Shown here: positions 25,941 through 34,252 of the stretch, one piece after another
Numbering within the stretch: position 1 is the stretch's first letter
How the letters are laid out: each line of letters opens with the position of its first letter
DNA from: Paenibacillus allorhizosphaerae
GTDB taxonomy: Bacteria > Bacillota > Bacilli > Paenibacillales > NBRC-103111
NCBI RefSeq assembly: GCF_910594985.1
Contig: NZ_CAJVCE010000001.1
Span: 620,001-684,000 of the forward strand
DNA: 64,000 nt
Direction of reading: 5' to 3'
Notes under the pieces: model-generated
What the model was told of the DNA's origin: nothing
The model's input: the letters and a program-made list of their open reading frames with translations, nothing else
Database searches by the model: none
Translations under genes and position numbers: made by a program

Positions 25941-26858
25941 ATGTTTTTGTCCGATTACGCCATTTTTGAGGGGGATTCATGCATGTTCCGTTGGAAAGAA
26001 AGCGAAGCGCGACTGCGCAGGCACGCATTTGATTTGCGGGGGGCCGGCGCTTCGTTCAAAGTACATTATTGGGGCGTATCCGGCAGGCTTTTGTCTAATC
26101 CGTACCATAAACATTCTTTCTTTGAGATATGTTACGTGCTGAACGGAGAAGGAACCTATCAGGATCAGGAGACCGTCCATCTGATCGGCAGAGGGACGTG
26201 GTTCTGCTCGCGGCCCGGCATTTATCACCAGATCGTAACAGAGGGACTTGCTTTGCTTTTTGTCGCCTTTGAGGTGGATGAAAGCGTCACAGACCAAACC
26301 ATTGCGGATGGCTTTCGGAGAATGGCCCAGCAGGAGGATATCATTGTCATGGAGAGGAATGGTGGCGAGCATCCCGCTTCGCTGTTGTGGAAATCGCTCC
26401 TAATCCCCGAGGATAGCGTACCTCCACTGACGGCGTCCGCCCTGCCCCACGCTGCCATGGCGCTGATTTTGTCGTTTCTGCCTTTATTCGGCGGCATGGC
26501 GCCAGGAAATGTCAAGCCGCCGAGTTCAACCAGCGCTTTGCTGAATCAAGCTCGACTGTTTATACGCGATAACTTGTCCGAGCCGCTCACGTTACCGATC
26601 GTCGCGTCTTCGCTGAACATATCCGAACGCCATTTATCCCGCTTGTTTTCCTCTGGAATACACGAGACATTCAGCTCGTATTTACGTAGGGAGAGAGTCC
26701 GACAGGCGGCGTGGTGGCTGAAAAACAGCGACTGCTCGATCAAAGAGATTGCAGACCGGACCGGCTTCGGGTCGGTGCATTATTTTACAAGAACATTCCA
26801 TTCCTTAATGTCGATCACTCCCGCCAAGTATCGGGAACAAGCGCATCAGGGGGACTAG
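25941..26858 (+). CDS. AraC family transcriptional regulator
   Basis: A 305-residue regulator. The N-terminal cupin sensor is at about residues 35-120 (YHKHSFFEICYVLNGEG and GRGTWFCSRPGIYHQI). The C-terminal DNA-binding domain is at about 205-300 (LPIVASSLNISERHLSRLF, then IKEIADRTGFGSVHYFTRTFHSLMSITPAKYR). ATG 25941 is chosen because GGAGAGG lies immediately upstream; an in-frame TTG 15 bases earlier lacks a site. It is divergent from the PhyH gene, its likely target. Confidence 0.9.
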   Translation: MFLSDYAIFEGDSCMFRWKESEARLRRHAFDLRGAGASFKVHYWGVSGRLLSNPYHKHSFFEICYVLNGEGTYQDQETVHLIGRGTWFCSRPGIYHQIVTEGLALLFVAFEVDESVTDQTIADGFRRMAQQEDIIVMERNGGEHPASLLWKSLLIPEDSVPPLTASALPHAAMALILSFLPLFGGMAPGNVKPPSSTSALLNQARLFIRDNLSEPLTLPIVASSLNISERHLSRLFSSGIHETFSSYLRRERVRQAAWWLKNSDCSIKEIADRTGFGSVHYFTRTFHSLMSITPAKYREQAHQGD

Positions 26859-26888
26859 GACTGTGCTCCTATTGCGTGATTGCGAAAA

Positions 26889-26919
26889 AAAGATTCTTAC
26901 CAGCACGGTAAGAATCTTT
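26889..26919 (-). terminator. Strong terminator between convergent genes
   Basis: Perfect 13-bp stem AAAGATTCTTACC (26889-26901)/GGTAAGAATCTTT (26907-26919). On the minus strand it is followed by TTTT, serving the MBL hydrolase; it may also stop the convergent AraC transcript. Confidence 0.8.
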
Positions 26920-26980
26920 ACCCCGTAAGGGATTTGGGCTAACTTCTGAAAAACGACAAAACTGGTTTATGACAATCCGA

Positions 26981-27997
26981 TTATCTAATATTTTTGGTAT
27001 CCACCCGATCCTTCTCGGTGACCACATTCAGCTTTTTGCCGTCCGAAGTGATCAAAATATTGCCGTTCAGTCCGGTGGAGTATACCTCGGAACCTTTTCT
27101 TTCGTAGCGCTTCAGAACCTCCAGGTTGTTGAAAATGTTGGAGCTGAGCACCGTTACTTTCGGCACCACAGCATCCACCCAAGTCGGCGAAGAGGAGGTG
27201 GCGTTACCGTGGTGAGGTGCATGCACGAAATCGGCGTGCAGCTTGTTGCCGAACTTTTCCACCAGCTCGGCTTCCCTATCCTTGTAAATATCCCCCGGGA
27301 AGATGAACGACGTATCCTTGTAAGTCATTTTTACGACAAGCGAATAGAAGTTGATCGACGAGGCTTCGTTGTTTTTGATAACCGCATTTACGTTATCCAC
27401 GTTCGGGCTAAGCACCTCGAACTTCACTTCGTTTCCGAGCATGAAGGTGTCTCCCGTTTTCAAAATCTTCTGCGGTATTTTCTTCTTGTCTACTTGTGCG
27501 ATCGTATTACGATATTGGCTGGAATCAGTGTACTCGTGACTTTGCCTGTAATAAATTTTGGCATCCTTCGCTTTCAGCACCTCGGCATAGCCACCGAGAT
27601 GGTCGGTATGCGGATGCGTGTTGTACGCAGCGTCAAGCTCTTTGATCCCGAGCTGATCCAGGTATCTGACAACTTGCCATCCGGTACTGGCAATCCCGGC
27701 GTCCATCAACATGTTTTTTCCGTCGGGGGTCGTAATCAGGTAGCTGTCCCCGGTCCCCACCTTCGTATCCTTCAGATGGAAATAATGAATCTGCAGCAAG
27801 CCCTTGTATTTGGCCGTATCGAATACTTCCTTCGTTCTGAGCTGCGGCGCATCATCCGCCTTCTCCTCCTTCGGCAGCGGGGCTGCCGTTTGTTGGGGCT
27901 CCGGATTGACTTGGGCGCAGGCAGCGGTCGCAAGTAAAGCGCTTACAACGAGGAAGCCTGCCATTTTTATCCCATGTTTTTTCATTTGATTCATCAT
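26981..27997 (-). CDS. Secreted ComEC/Rec2-type metallo-beta-lactamase-fold lipoprotein
   Basis: A 338-residue MBL-fold hydrolase. The N-terminus is a signal peptide with a lipobox-like ATAAC (Cys near 27) and a Pro/Gln/Lys-rich linker. The metal motif is HPHTDH (near 128-133), followed by FPGDI and HAPHHGN, typical of the ComEC/Rec2 subgroup. ATG 27997 is chosen; GGGAGG is about 15 bases away, so the exact start is uncertain. The protein should sit outside the membrane; the family includes phosphodiesterases and nucleases, and the stand-alone form lacks the ComEC channel. Promoter region 27998-28180 has no other feature. Confidence 0.85.
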   Translation of the reverse strand: MMNQMKKHGIKMAGFLVVSALLATAACAQVNPEPQQTAAPLPKEEKADDAPQLRTKEVFDTAKYKGLLQIHYFHLKDTKVGTGDSYLITTPDGKNMLMDAGIASTGWQVVRYLDQLGIKELDAAYNTHPHTDHLGGYAEVLKAKDAKIYYRQSHEYTDSSQYRNTIAQVDKKKIPQKILKTGDTFMLGNEVKFEVLSPNVDNVNAVIKNNEASSINFYSLVVKMTYKDTSFIFPGDIYKDREAELVEKFGNKLHADFVHAPHHGNATSSSPTWVDAVVPKVTVLSSNIFNNLEVLKRYERKGSEVYSTGLNGNILITSDGKKLNVVTEKDRVDTKNIR

Positions 27998-28143
27998 GTA
28001 CGAAAATTCCAACCTCCCTGCTTCTCAAAAATAATACCATTAATTTGTCAATTTAAATTATATTACCATGTATCCAATGTTATAACAATACAATTATGGG
28101 CCTTGTTGCGGCAGTGTTTAAGCAAAATGAATCTGAAGAAAAA

Positions 28144-28170
28144 GAGCCTGAGGCATATCGCCGCAGGCTC
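28144..28170 (-). terminator. Terminator of 28181-35638 operon
   Basis: GAGCCTG (28144-28150)/CAGGCTC (28164-28170) begins 10 bases after the stop of the epimerase gene and is followed on the minus strand by TTTTTC. Confidence 0.8.
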
Positions 28171-28180
28171 CCACTCTTCT

Positions 28181-29464
28181 TTATGCTTCGTTCTTTCCAA
28201 GCAATTCGATGATCAGCAGTACGTTTCTTGCGATATGATAAGGGTCTTTGACCGGGAGTGCAACGACCGTGTTCATCGGTTTCCCCTGCCGATCACGGAT
28301 CTGAATCCACTCGCCGACTTCCTTGTCGGGATTCGGAAACGTGCGGAACACATACTCGTGCAGCATCCGGTAGTTGTCCCACAGCCGCTTCTCTCCCGTC
28401 CGTTCGAAGCCGAGCAGCAAGGCGTACAGCGCCTCCGAATGAGGCCACCACAGCTTCATATCCCAAGTATCGCGCACCAGCGAACCGAACCGCGAATGAT
28501 CCGGAACTCCTGCCGGCGGACCTCCGTCCTTATCGATATAACGCAGAAGGCCGCCGTACTCACGGTCCCAACCTTCATCGAACGACCGCTCGATGATTTG
28601 AACCGCCTTCCCCACCACATCCTGTCTTTGCAAATGAACCGCCTCGTGAATGACGAACCACATACATTCGAGCGAATGCCCGGGATTGACGTGCCTTGTC
28701 AGCATCGTATCCTGCTCGCTACCGCCCCCGACACGGGGAACCAGTTCGCGCATCAAATGCCGGCTGTCGCAAAAGCGGCCCATGATTTGCTCCATATAAG
28801 CCTCGCTGCGCTGGCGTACGACGGCGAACCGTTTATCGCCAAGCGTCTCCATCGCGCCGGCCAACTCTTGACTCGTATTCAGCATGATCATGCTGAAGCC
28901 GTGCGCGTCATACGCCTCCGGAACCGGATACGGCTCGCTGCGCACCGTTCCTTCCCGAAGCCTGCGCTCGATGTCAAAGTACAGCACGAAAGCTTCGTCC
29001 AACACCTTCGCTTGACCGGATACCCGTGCAAATTCGGCCATGCCGAGCACGACAAAGCAGTCCGCGTAGAAGCTTACATGGTAACCCATGCCGGGGATCG
29101 ACTCTTTATGCTGGCCCTCCCTGGTGAGCAAAAAACTCGTGCTTCCGTCCGGTAGAAACGCATGGCGGATCAAAAATTCGCAAGTTTTCTGCGCCTGCTC
29201 CAAGTAGTCCTGCTCGCTACCGGAGATTAGCCCTTTCCGGCAAAGCTCCGCAATCCGCGACCACAGCCATAGAAACCGGCCTTGCGACCACGTATATTTG
29301 TCCGTAGCGGTCAGCGCGGAGCCGTCATTGGAGAAACAGGTGTACACCCCGCCGTATTCCGTATCCGCCGCCCGCTGCCAGAACGGCAGCAGCTGCTGCT
29401 CCAGATGATCGCGGTAAAAGCGCTCAAGCTCCGCACGATCCGGAAGACCCTCAGCCGATAACAA
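28181..29464 (-). CDS. AGE family sugar epimerase/isomerase
   Basis: A 427-residue (alpha/alpha)6-barrel protein of the N-acylglucosamine 2-epimerase superfamily. Typical motifs are YTWSQGRFLWLWS, GYHVSFYADCFVVLGMAEF, NPGHSLECMWFV and WDMKLWWPHSEALYALL, with the family histidines in the last two. The start is TTG at 29464 after GAGGGG, overlapping the upstream Gfo/Idh gene by 14 bases. It is the last gene of the operon before the terminator. The family also contains mannose, cellobiose and other 2-epimerases, so the substrate is open. It would interconvert sugars alongside the neighbouring dehydrogenases in the cytoplasm. Confidence 0.9.
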   Translation of the reverse strand: MLSAEGLPDRAELERFYRDHLEQQLLPFWQRAADTEYGGVYTCFSNDGSALTATDKYTWSQGRFLWLWSRIAELCRKGLISGSEQDYLEQAQKTCEFLIRHAFLPDGSTSFLLTREGQHKESIPGMGYHVSFYADCFVVLGMAEFARVSGQAKVLDEAFVLYFDIERRLREGTVRSEPYPVPEAYDAHGFSMIMLNTSQELAGAMETLGDKRFAVVRQRSEAYMEQIMGRFCDSRHLMRELVPRVGGGSEQDTMLTRHVNPGHSLECMWFVIHEAVHLQRQDVVGKAVQIIERSFDEGWDREYGGLLRYIDKDGGPPAGVPDHSRFGSLVRDTWDMKLWWPHSEALYALLLGFERTGEKRLWDNYRMLHEYVFRTFPNPDKEVGEWIQIRDRQGKPMNTVVALPVKDPYHIARNVLLIIELLGKNEA

Positions 29465-30479
29465 TTTCTTTCCCCTCGCGAGCCGATTCGTAAATCGCCA
29501 AGATGACGCTGACGGCCTTTCTTGCTTCTTCCCCTGTAACCATCGGATCGCGGTCGTCCATAATGGCCTGGATCATATCATCCACTAGAATGAAGTGCCC
29601 GTTAGAGGAAATGTTGCGCGGGTCGCTGCTGGCCGAAGCCGTACCTTCCACTTGCGGCGCGGTCTCGTCGCTGTCCAGCATTTTCCATTGCTTGAATCCG
29701 CTGTCGCCGAAAATGATCGACCCGCGCTCCCCATGCACCTCAAAGCGCGTTTCCTGCCCCGGATAAACGGAGGTCGTACCTTGAATTACGCCGAATGCGC
29801 CGTTCTTATATTTGACGACCGCCACGGCGGTGTCCTCGACTTCGATATCGCGCACGAGCGCTTTCGAATGGGCGAACACGGAATGAATATCGCCCATCAT
29901 CCATTGGATCAGATCGATGCCGTGCACGCCTTGATTCATCAGCGCGCCGCCGCCGTCAAGCGCCCATGTACCGCGCCAGCCCGCGCTTTTGTAATATTCC
30001 GGGCTGCGGTAATATTTCAGATAGGCGTCGCCGAGCACCATCGTGCCAAGTTTGCCTTCCTGAATCGCTTTGCGTGTTGCAATAGCGGCTGGGAACGTAC
30101 GCCGTTGATAGATGACACCGAGCTTTACGTTGCGTTTGCGCGTTTCGCCGATCATCAAATCCATCTTTTCTTTCGTAATGTCGAGCGGCTTCTCGCACAA
30201 CACATGTTTGCCGGCTTGGGCTGCAGCCACCGTGAAATCGGCATGCATGCCGCTTGGCAGGCAAATGTTGACGACATCGATATCGTCGCGTTTCAGCATT
30301 TCCTCGAAATCTTGATATACGGCCGGAATATCGTATGTATCGGCAAGCTTCTGCGCTTTATCTTTATCGACATCGCACACCGCCACGAGCTCGGCTCGCG
30401 GATTCGGGGTTATCGCTTTGGCATGGCTTGTTGAAATGACTCCTGCTCCGACCAGTGCGAAGCGCGTTCTTTTTTCCAT
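29451..30479 (-). CDS. Gfo/Idh/MocA family oxidoreductase
   Basis: A 342-residue enzyme with VGAGVIS near residues 10-16 and CEKP at 95-98. It shares SAGWRGTWALDGGGALMNQGVH with the protein at 8519-9523, marking paralogues. The ATG at 30479 follows GAGGTGATAACA; an in-frame GTG three codons earlier lies within the ribosome site. Overlap with the downstream epimerase implies translational coupling. Together with a second Gfo/Idh gene and the MDR dehydrogenase upstream, it is part of a sugar-oxidation operon. The substrate is unknown. Confidence 0.9.
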   Translation of the reverse strand: MEKRTRFALVGAGVISTSHAKAITPNPRAELVAVCDVDKDKAQKLADTYDIPAVYQDFEEMLKRDDIDVVNICLPSGMHADFTVAAAQAGKHVLCEKPLDITKEKMDLMIGETRKRNVKLGVIYQRRTFPAAIATRKAIQEGKLGTMVLGDAYLKYYRSPEYYKSAGWRGTWALDGGGALMNQGVHGIDLIQWMMGDIHSVFAHSKALVRDIEVEDTAVAVVKYKNGAFGVIQGTTSVYPGQETRFEVHGERGSIIFGDSGFKQWKMLDSDETAPQVEGTASASSDPRNISSNGHFILVDDMIQAIMDDRDPMVTGEEARKAVSVILAIYESAREGKEIVIG

Positions 30480-30511
30480 TGTTATCACCTCATCATGTAA
30501 TGTACGGCCGT

Positions 30512-31417
30512 TCAGCCGAGTCGTACGGTTTTCCCGGTGCTGCGGCTTTCGTTGGCCGCTTCGATGAAACGAATGATTTCCAATGTCTCCTCCAGGGAGA
30601 CATCGGGCGTACCGGTTTGGAACAACCGGATGACGCTTTCTAGCAAGCTCGCGTAATACGGTTTCGGGTTGGCGTAAACGTCTATAAAATGGGAAGCCTT
30701 CTGACGATGCACGGTTCCGCCGAACTTGTTGTTGCCTTTACGGTTGCCGCGTACGGTGCCGATTCTTCCATCCTTCCATACCGCCGTAATCAGGTCATGA
30801 TCGTCGTTGGCATGGGCCGTCAGCTCGGCGCAGCCGCTTCCGAGCAAAGCGAACAGCATCTCGATCGAATGGATGCCGTACCAGAAATAGCCCGGCTGGG
30901 TCGGCTGAATCGCCATAGGTCCGAAGCAGTCGGCGCCGATAATATCTCCAAGCTCCTGCTTGCCCTGCGCCTCTTTCATCCCTTCCGCAAATCGCAGCGC
31001 CGAGGAGCTCATCACCGGAATGCCGTACTGTTTCGCAAGCGCAGCGATTTCTTGCGCCTCATCCGAGCGTACCGTCAGCGGTTTATCGATGAAGACGGGC
31101 TTGCGGAACGGAGCGACCGCCCGGAACTGTTCCAAATGCACGCGTCCGTCTACGGACTCGAGCATAATCGCGTCGCTTGCTTCGGCTACCGCTTCCGGGG
31201 AAGCGACGATGTGCACGCCCAGCTCGTCGCGCAGTTGCGCCGTATAGCCTTCGACTCGCGTGTGGCTTAACTCGAAATCCGGAGATCCGCCCGGGAACGC
31301 GACCGTTACCCTGCCTCCAGGCACATGGTATTCATGGCTCTTGTCGTTCAACAGCTTGGAGAAATGAAGTACATGCGAAGTATCCAGACCGATCAGACCG
31401 ATGTTTAACTGTTCCAA
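30512..31417 (-). CDS. Divergent Gfo/Idh/MocA family oxidoreductase
   Basis: A 301-residue protein, shorter than typical. The N-terminal loop is IGLIGLDTSH rather than GxGxxG, and the EKP motif is DKP (FIDKPLTV). The C-terminal domain has FWYGIHSIEMLFALLG. The start is TTG at 31417, with AAAGGAG upstream. It lies 14 bases after the MDR dehydrogenase and 32 bases before the next Gfo/Idh gene. The nearest cousins by motif are the DKP-type proteins such as that at 9543. Family assignment is good; activity is uncertain. Confidence 0.85.
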   Translation of the reverse strand: MEQLNIGLIGLDTSHVLHFSKLLNDKSHEYHVPGGRVTVAFPGGSPDFELSHTRVEGYTAQLRDELGVHIVASPEAVAEASDAIMLESVDGRVHLEQFRAVAPFRKPVFIDKPLTVRSDEAQEIAALAKQYGIPVMSSSALRFAEGMKEAQGKQELGDIIGADCFGPMAIQPTQPGYFWYGIHSIEMLFALLGSGCAELTAHANDDHDLITAVWKDGRIGTVRGNRKGNNKFGGTVHRQKASHFIDVYANPKPYYASLLESVIRLFQTGTPDVSLEETLEIIRFIEAANESRSTGKTVRLG

Positions 31418-31431
31418 CGTTCAGCACTCCT

Positions 31432-32448
31432 TTAGTTTGTGGATTCATATGCAATGACAGCGCCCAAAATGCTTCCTGGATCGTTTTTGTACATCCCGTA
31501 TACCGAGTAAGCTTCCGTCAGCGAAACGCTGCGGTTGAGCAGAGGACCGATATCGATATGCCGGCCGGCCAGCAGACGGATGTACTCCCGCAAGTTCCTC
31601 CCTTCCGTCCATCGGATGTAGCCGGCAGGATAGTCAAAGCCGCTTGCCTCGTACATCGGATCATACCTTCCGGGACCTCCGGCTCTGGAGATGAGCAGCT
31701 GTGCCTCCTTCTTGAACATCTTGGCGCGCGTGAACTCCATGCTCAAATCGCCTACAATGACGACTTTCCCCCGGTCGCGGATCCAGTCGAAGCTCGTATC
31801 GAGCAATTCCTTCTGGTTCCCGCTTGCGCATAACAGCACCGCATCCGCGCCGAATCCTCCCGAGACGTCTGCTACGATCCGGCTGACTTCATCCGGTCCG
31901 TCACAGACATGAATCCCCGCTGTTCCTTGAAGCGCTTTGCGCCGTTCGGGGAGCAGATCGCACACGATGACGCGCAGGCAAGCGGCACGGCAGATGCGGG
32001 CGATAATTTGACCGAGAATGCCCAACCCGACGACCACGACCGTTTCGCCAAACTGCAGCGAAGCTTGTCTAACCGCGTGAACGGCGATCGTTCCCAGACC
32101 CGCCGTCGATGCTTCTGCCAAACTGACATGATCGGGTACGGGGGCCACCAGATGCTTATGCACCGCCAAATATTCCGCATGCCTAACATACGGACCGCCA
32201 TAGCAGGCAACCCGCTGTCCCGGGGGAAATTCATCGGCAGCTTTCACTCCCGCCTGCACCACGACGCCCGCTGCGGAATACCCAAGCTGTAACGGCGATT
32301 GCTTGCTTCGCCTTACTGCCGTCATCTCCGTCCCCGGGCTGACCGTGGAGTAAGCCGTTCGAATCAAAACCGTATCCTCGCCTTGAAGCGCAGGCACTGC
32401 GTCATCCTTGACGACAACATTTCCCTCATATGCGAATAATGCCTTCAT
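31432..32448 (-). CDS. MDR (zinc-type alcohol dehydrogenase-like) oxidoreductase
   Basis: A 338-residue medium-chain dehydrogenase. The nucleotide-binding domain shows VVVVGLGILGQI. The catalytic domain, however, begins STVSPGTEM where classical enzymes carry the zinc Cys, and GYSAAGVV where they have GHE; the four-Cys structural zinc loop is also missing. This resembles the MDR half of bi-domain MDR-Gfo/Idh proteins, and a Gfo/Idh gene follows 14 bases downstream, so the two may work as split partners. The ATG at 32448 follows GGAGGGGGAGG. The gene starts inside the last 23 bases of the upstream gene, indicating coupling. Confidence 0.85.
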   Translation of the reverse strand: MKALFAYEGNVVVKDDAVPALQGEDTVLIRTAYSTVSPGTEMTAVRRSKQSPLQLGYSAAGVVVQAGVKAADEFPPGQRVACYGGPYVRHAEYLAVHKHLVAPVPDHVSLAEASTAGLGTIAVHAVRQASLQFGETVVVVGLGILGQIIARICRAACLRVIVCDLLPERRKALQGTAGIHVCDGPDEVSRIVADVSGGFGADAVLLCASGNQKELLDTSFDWIRDRGKVVIVGDLSMEFTRAKMFKKEAQLLISRAGGPGRYDPMYEASGFDYPAGYIRWTEGRNLREYIRLLAGRHIDIGPLLNRSVSLTEAYSVYGMYKNDPGSILGAVIAYESTN

Positions 32449-34204
32449 TTCCTCCCCCTCCTTCCTGTTCGCGCTGTACTTGCAGCCTTGTCTCCCATTC
32501 CAATACGGCTCCGGCCTCATAGGGCCCGGTTATGACGGCATGCACGTTTGCTGCCGCACCGGAAACGGACAGCAGCGTGCGATGGAGCTGCATGCCGATT
32601 TGACTCGAACGGCTGTAGGTTATGGAGAAGCTTTGCCCCTGATACGCCACGTCCATTCGCGATGCCGACTTCTCAACGACCTTGGTGCCGTTTCGGCCGT
32701 CATGTACGATCAGAGGCAGTACATGCCAGCAGTCCGTAATAGCCTGCTTCAACTCCAGGCGGTATCTCCAGGAAAATCCGTTCTCCACGGCGGAAATATG
32801 TTTCGTACAGCGGTACTGCACCGTATCGAGAACCAACTCGACGCCCGTGTCCGTGAATTGCGCATTAGCATTGTCCGTCGAATCGGGAAAATGCAATGTA
32901 CCGGATTCGTCCTTGAGCAGAAATCCTTCCCATGCGCCCTCCGCCAAAAACTGCCGATTGTCCGCATCGATCACTTTGAATCTGGGCTCGGCCAGCGGCA
33001 GTCGGCAGCCGCTCAACCTGTAATGGAAGCCCTGCAAAGCCGGCGCATACTTCCGGTTGTGCATGCGCAAAGAACATGCAAAATAATGCGCTCCTTTCCG
33101 GTAAAACGCGTATCCGCTATCTTCATCGATGTATGCGCATTCACTAGACACCTGAACCGGAGGCAGCTTGTCGCGCCAGACTTTAGGGGCTTCCAGCACC
33201 TTCAGCGCCACCGCTATGCCGGTCAAGCCAAGATTATTGTACATATTGACGTGCGTATACGATTCAAATCCGGTTCGCAGCCCGTGCGGGAGCCAGTTTG
33301 GGGTACAGCCGTAGCTTCCGTCCTCATGGCGAAAGTTCAACCAATATTCCCATGCATGGCGGAATAGAGCGCTGCTCTCGGCGGCCGTGCTTCCGCTTAA
33401 CAGCGCTACGTAAACGCCCCAAGTGAACATTTGGTGGCTGCTGCGTTCGATCATGGCGTAAGTGCCGTCCTCCGTTGTGCAGTACGTAAGCCACTTCAAT
33501 CCGCGACCGATGATCGCAAGCGACCGCGTTCGGTACGTTTCCAGTTGTTCTGGCCAGCGATCGGCAACCGCTACGACGGAGGAGAACAATATAAATAACG
33601 TAAAAGCATGATACGCGATCGGCATGCCGTCCAGCGTCCCGGAGTGCGTAACTTCGTCGTTAATAAAACCTCCCGGGGCTTGCGCTTGTTCTACATAATG
33701 AAGCAAATGCTCCAGCTTGCTCACGTCCGCTCCGCGGAAACCGAGACTTTGCAAATACAACTCCGTTCCCCACTGCAATGCGGCGCAATTCGTGTTCAAC
33801 TGCTTGCAATCATCCTCATAGCATGCATAAAATTCCGAGAATTCGCCGCTAATGCCGCTGCGCGCTTCATCCGGCAGCAGCAGCAGCGCCATCATGCTGT
33901 AATGGTACAGGAACACTCGGCAAAAGGGACTTATTCCCGTTCGAATCCGCAGCAGCTCGGCCGATCTTCGGACCATCGTCAAGCAGCCATGCAGATGCTC
34001 CGGGTTCCCCGAGCTGCGGTAGATCGAAGCATAAATGACCGCAGCGTTCGCCGGTGCGTAATTTTCGCTGTAGACGGTTTCGAACGGATCGATCAGACGA
34101 CGGGTGTCGTTATCGGTCCACGATTGCAGGACGGGAACGAATTCGGCCAGCACCTGCTCCATTTCATGCCGTATATTCGCTCGTAAGCCGTTAATGGCCG
34201 CCAT
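32426..34204 (-). CDS. Uncharacterised large protein, probable alpha-toroid enzyme
   Basis: A 592-residue protein with no signal peptide, hence cytoplasmic. The first about 360 residues are helix-rich with Trp/His/Tyr motifs (GTELYLQSLGFRGAD, YAMIERSSHQMFTWGVY, WEYWLNFRHEDGSYGC), suggesting an (alpha/alpha) toroid. The rest looks beta-rich, suggesting a C-terminal sandwich as in some polysaccharide lyases and glycoside hydrolases. I do not recognise the family. GGAGG precedes the ATG at 34204. It follows the GGDEF-like regulator and overlaps the MDR gene, so it is an operon member likely acting on an imported oligosaccharide. Confidence 0.7.
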   Translation of the reverse strand: MAAINGLRANIRHEMEQVLAEFVPVLQSWTDNDTRRLIDPFETVYSENYAPANAAVIYASIYRSSGNPEHLHGCLTMVRRSAELLRIRTGISPFCRVFLYHYSMMALLLLPDEARSGISGEFSEFYACYEDDCKQLNTNCAALQWGTELYLQSLGFRGADVSKLEHLLHYVEQAQAPGGFINDEVTHSGTLDGMPIAYHAFTLFILFSSVVAVADRWPEQLETYRTRSLAIIGRGLKWLTYCTTEDGTYAMIERSSHQMFTWGVYVALLSGSTAAESSALFRHAWEYWLNFRHEDGSYGCTPNWLPHGLRTGFESYTHVNMYNNLGLTGIAVALKVLEAPKVWRDKLPPVQVSSECAYIDEDSGYAFYRKGAHYFACSLRMHNRKYAPALQGFHYRLSGCRLPLAEPRFKVIDADNRQFLAEGAWEGFLLKDESGTLHFPDSTDNANAQFTDTGVELVLDTVQYRCTKHISAVENGFSWRYRLELKQAITDCWHVLPLIVHDGRNGTKVVEKSASRMDVAYQGQSFSITYSRSSQIGMQLHRTLLSVSGAAANVHAVITGPYEAGAVLEWETRLQVQREQEGGGGNEGIIRI

Positions 34205-34252
34205 AATGAACCTCCGTATCCAATATCGATTTCCTGCTCTCTGGCTTATGCA

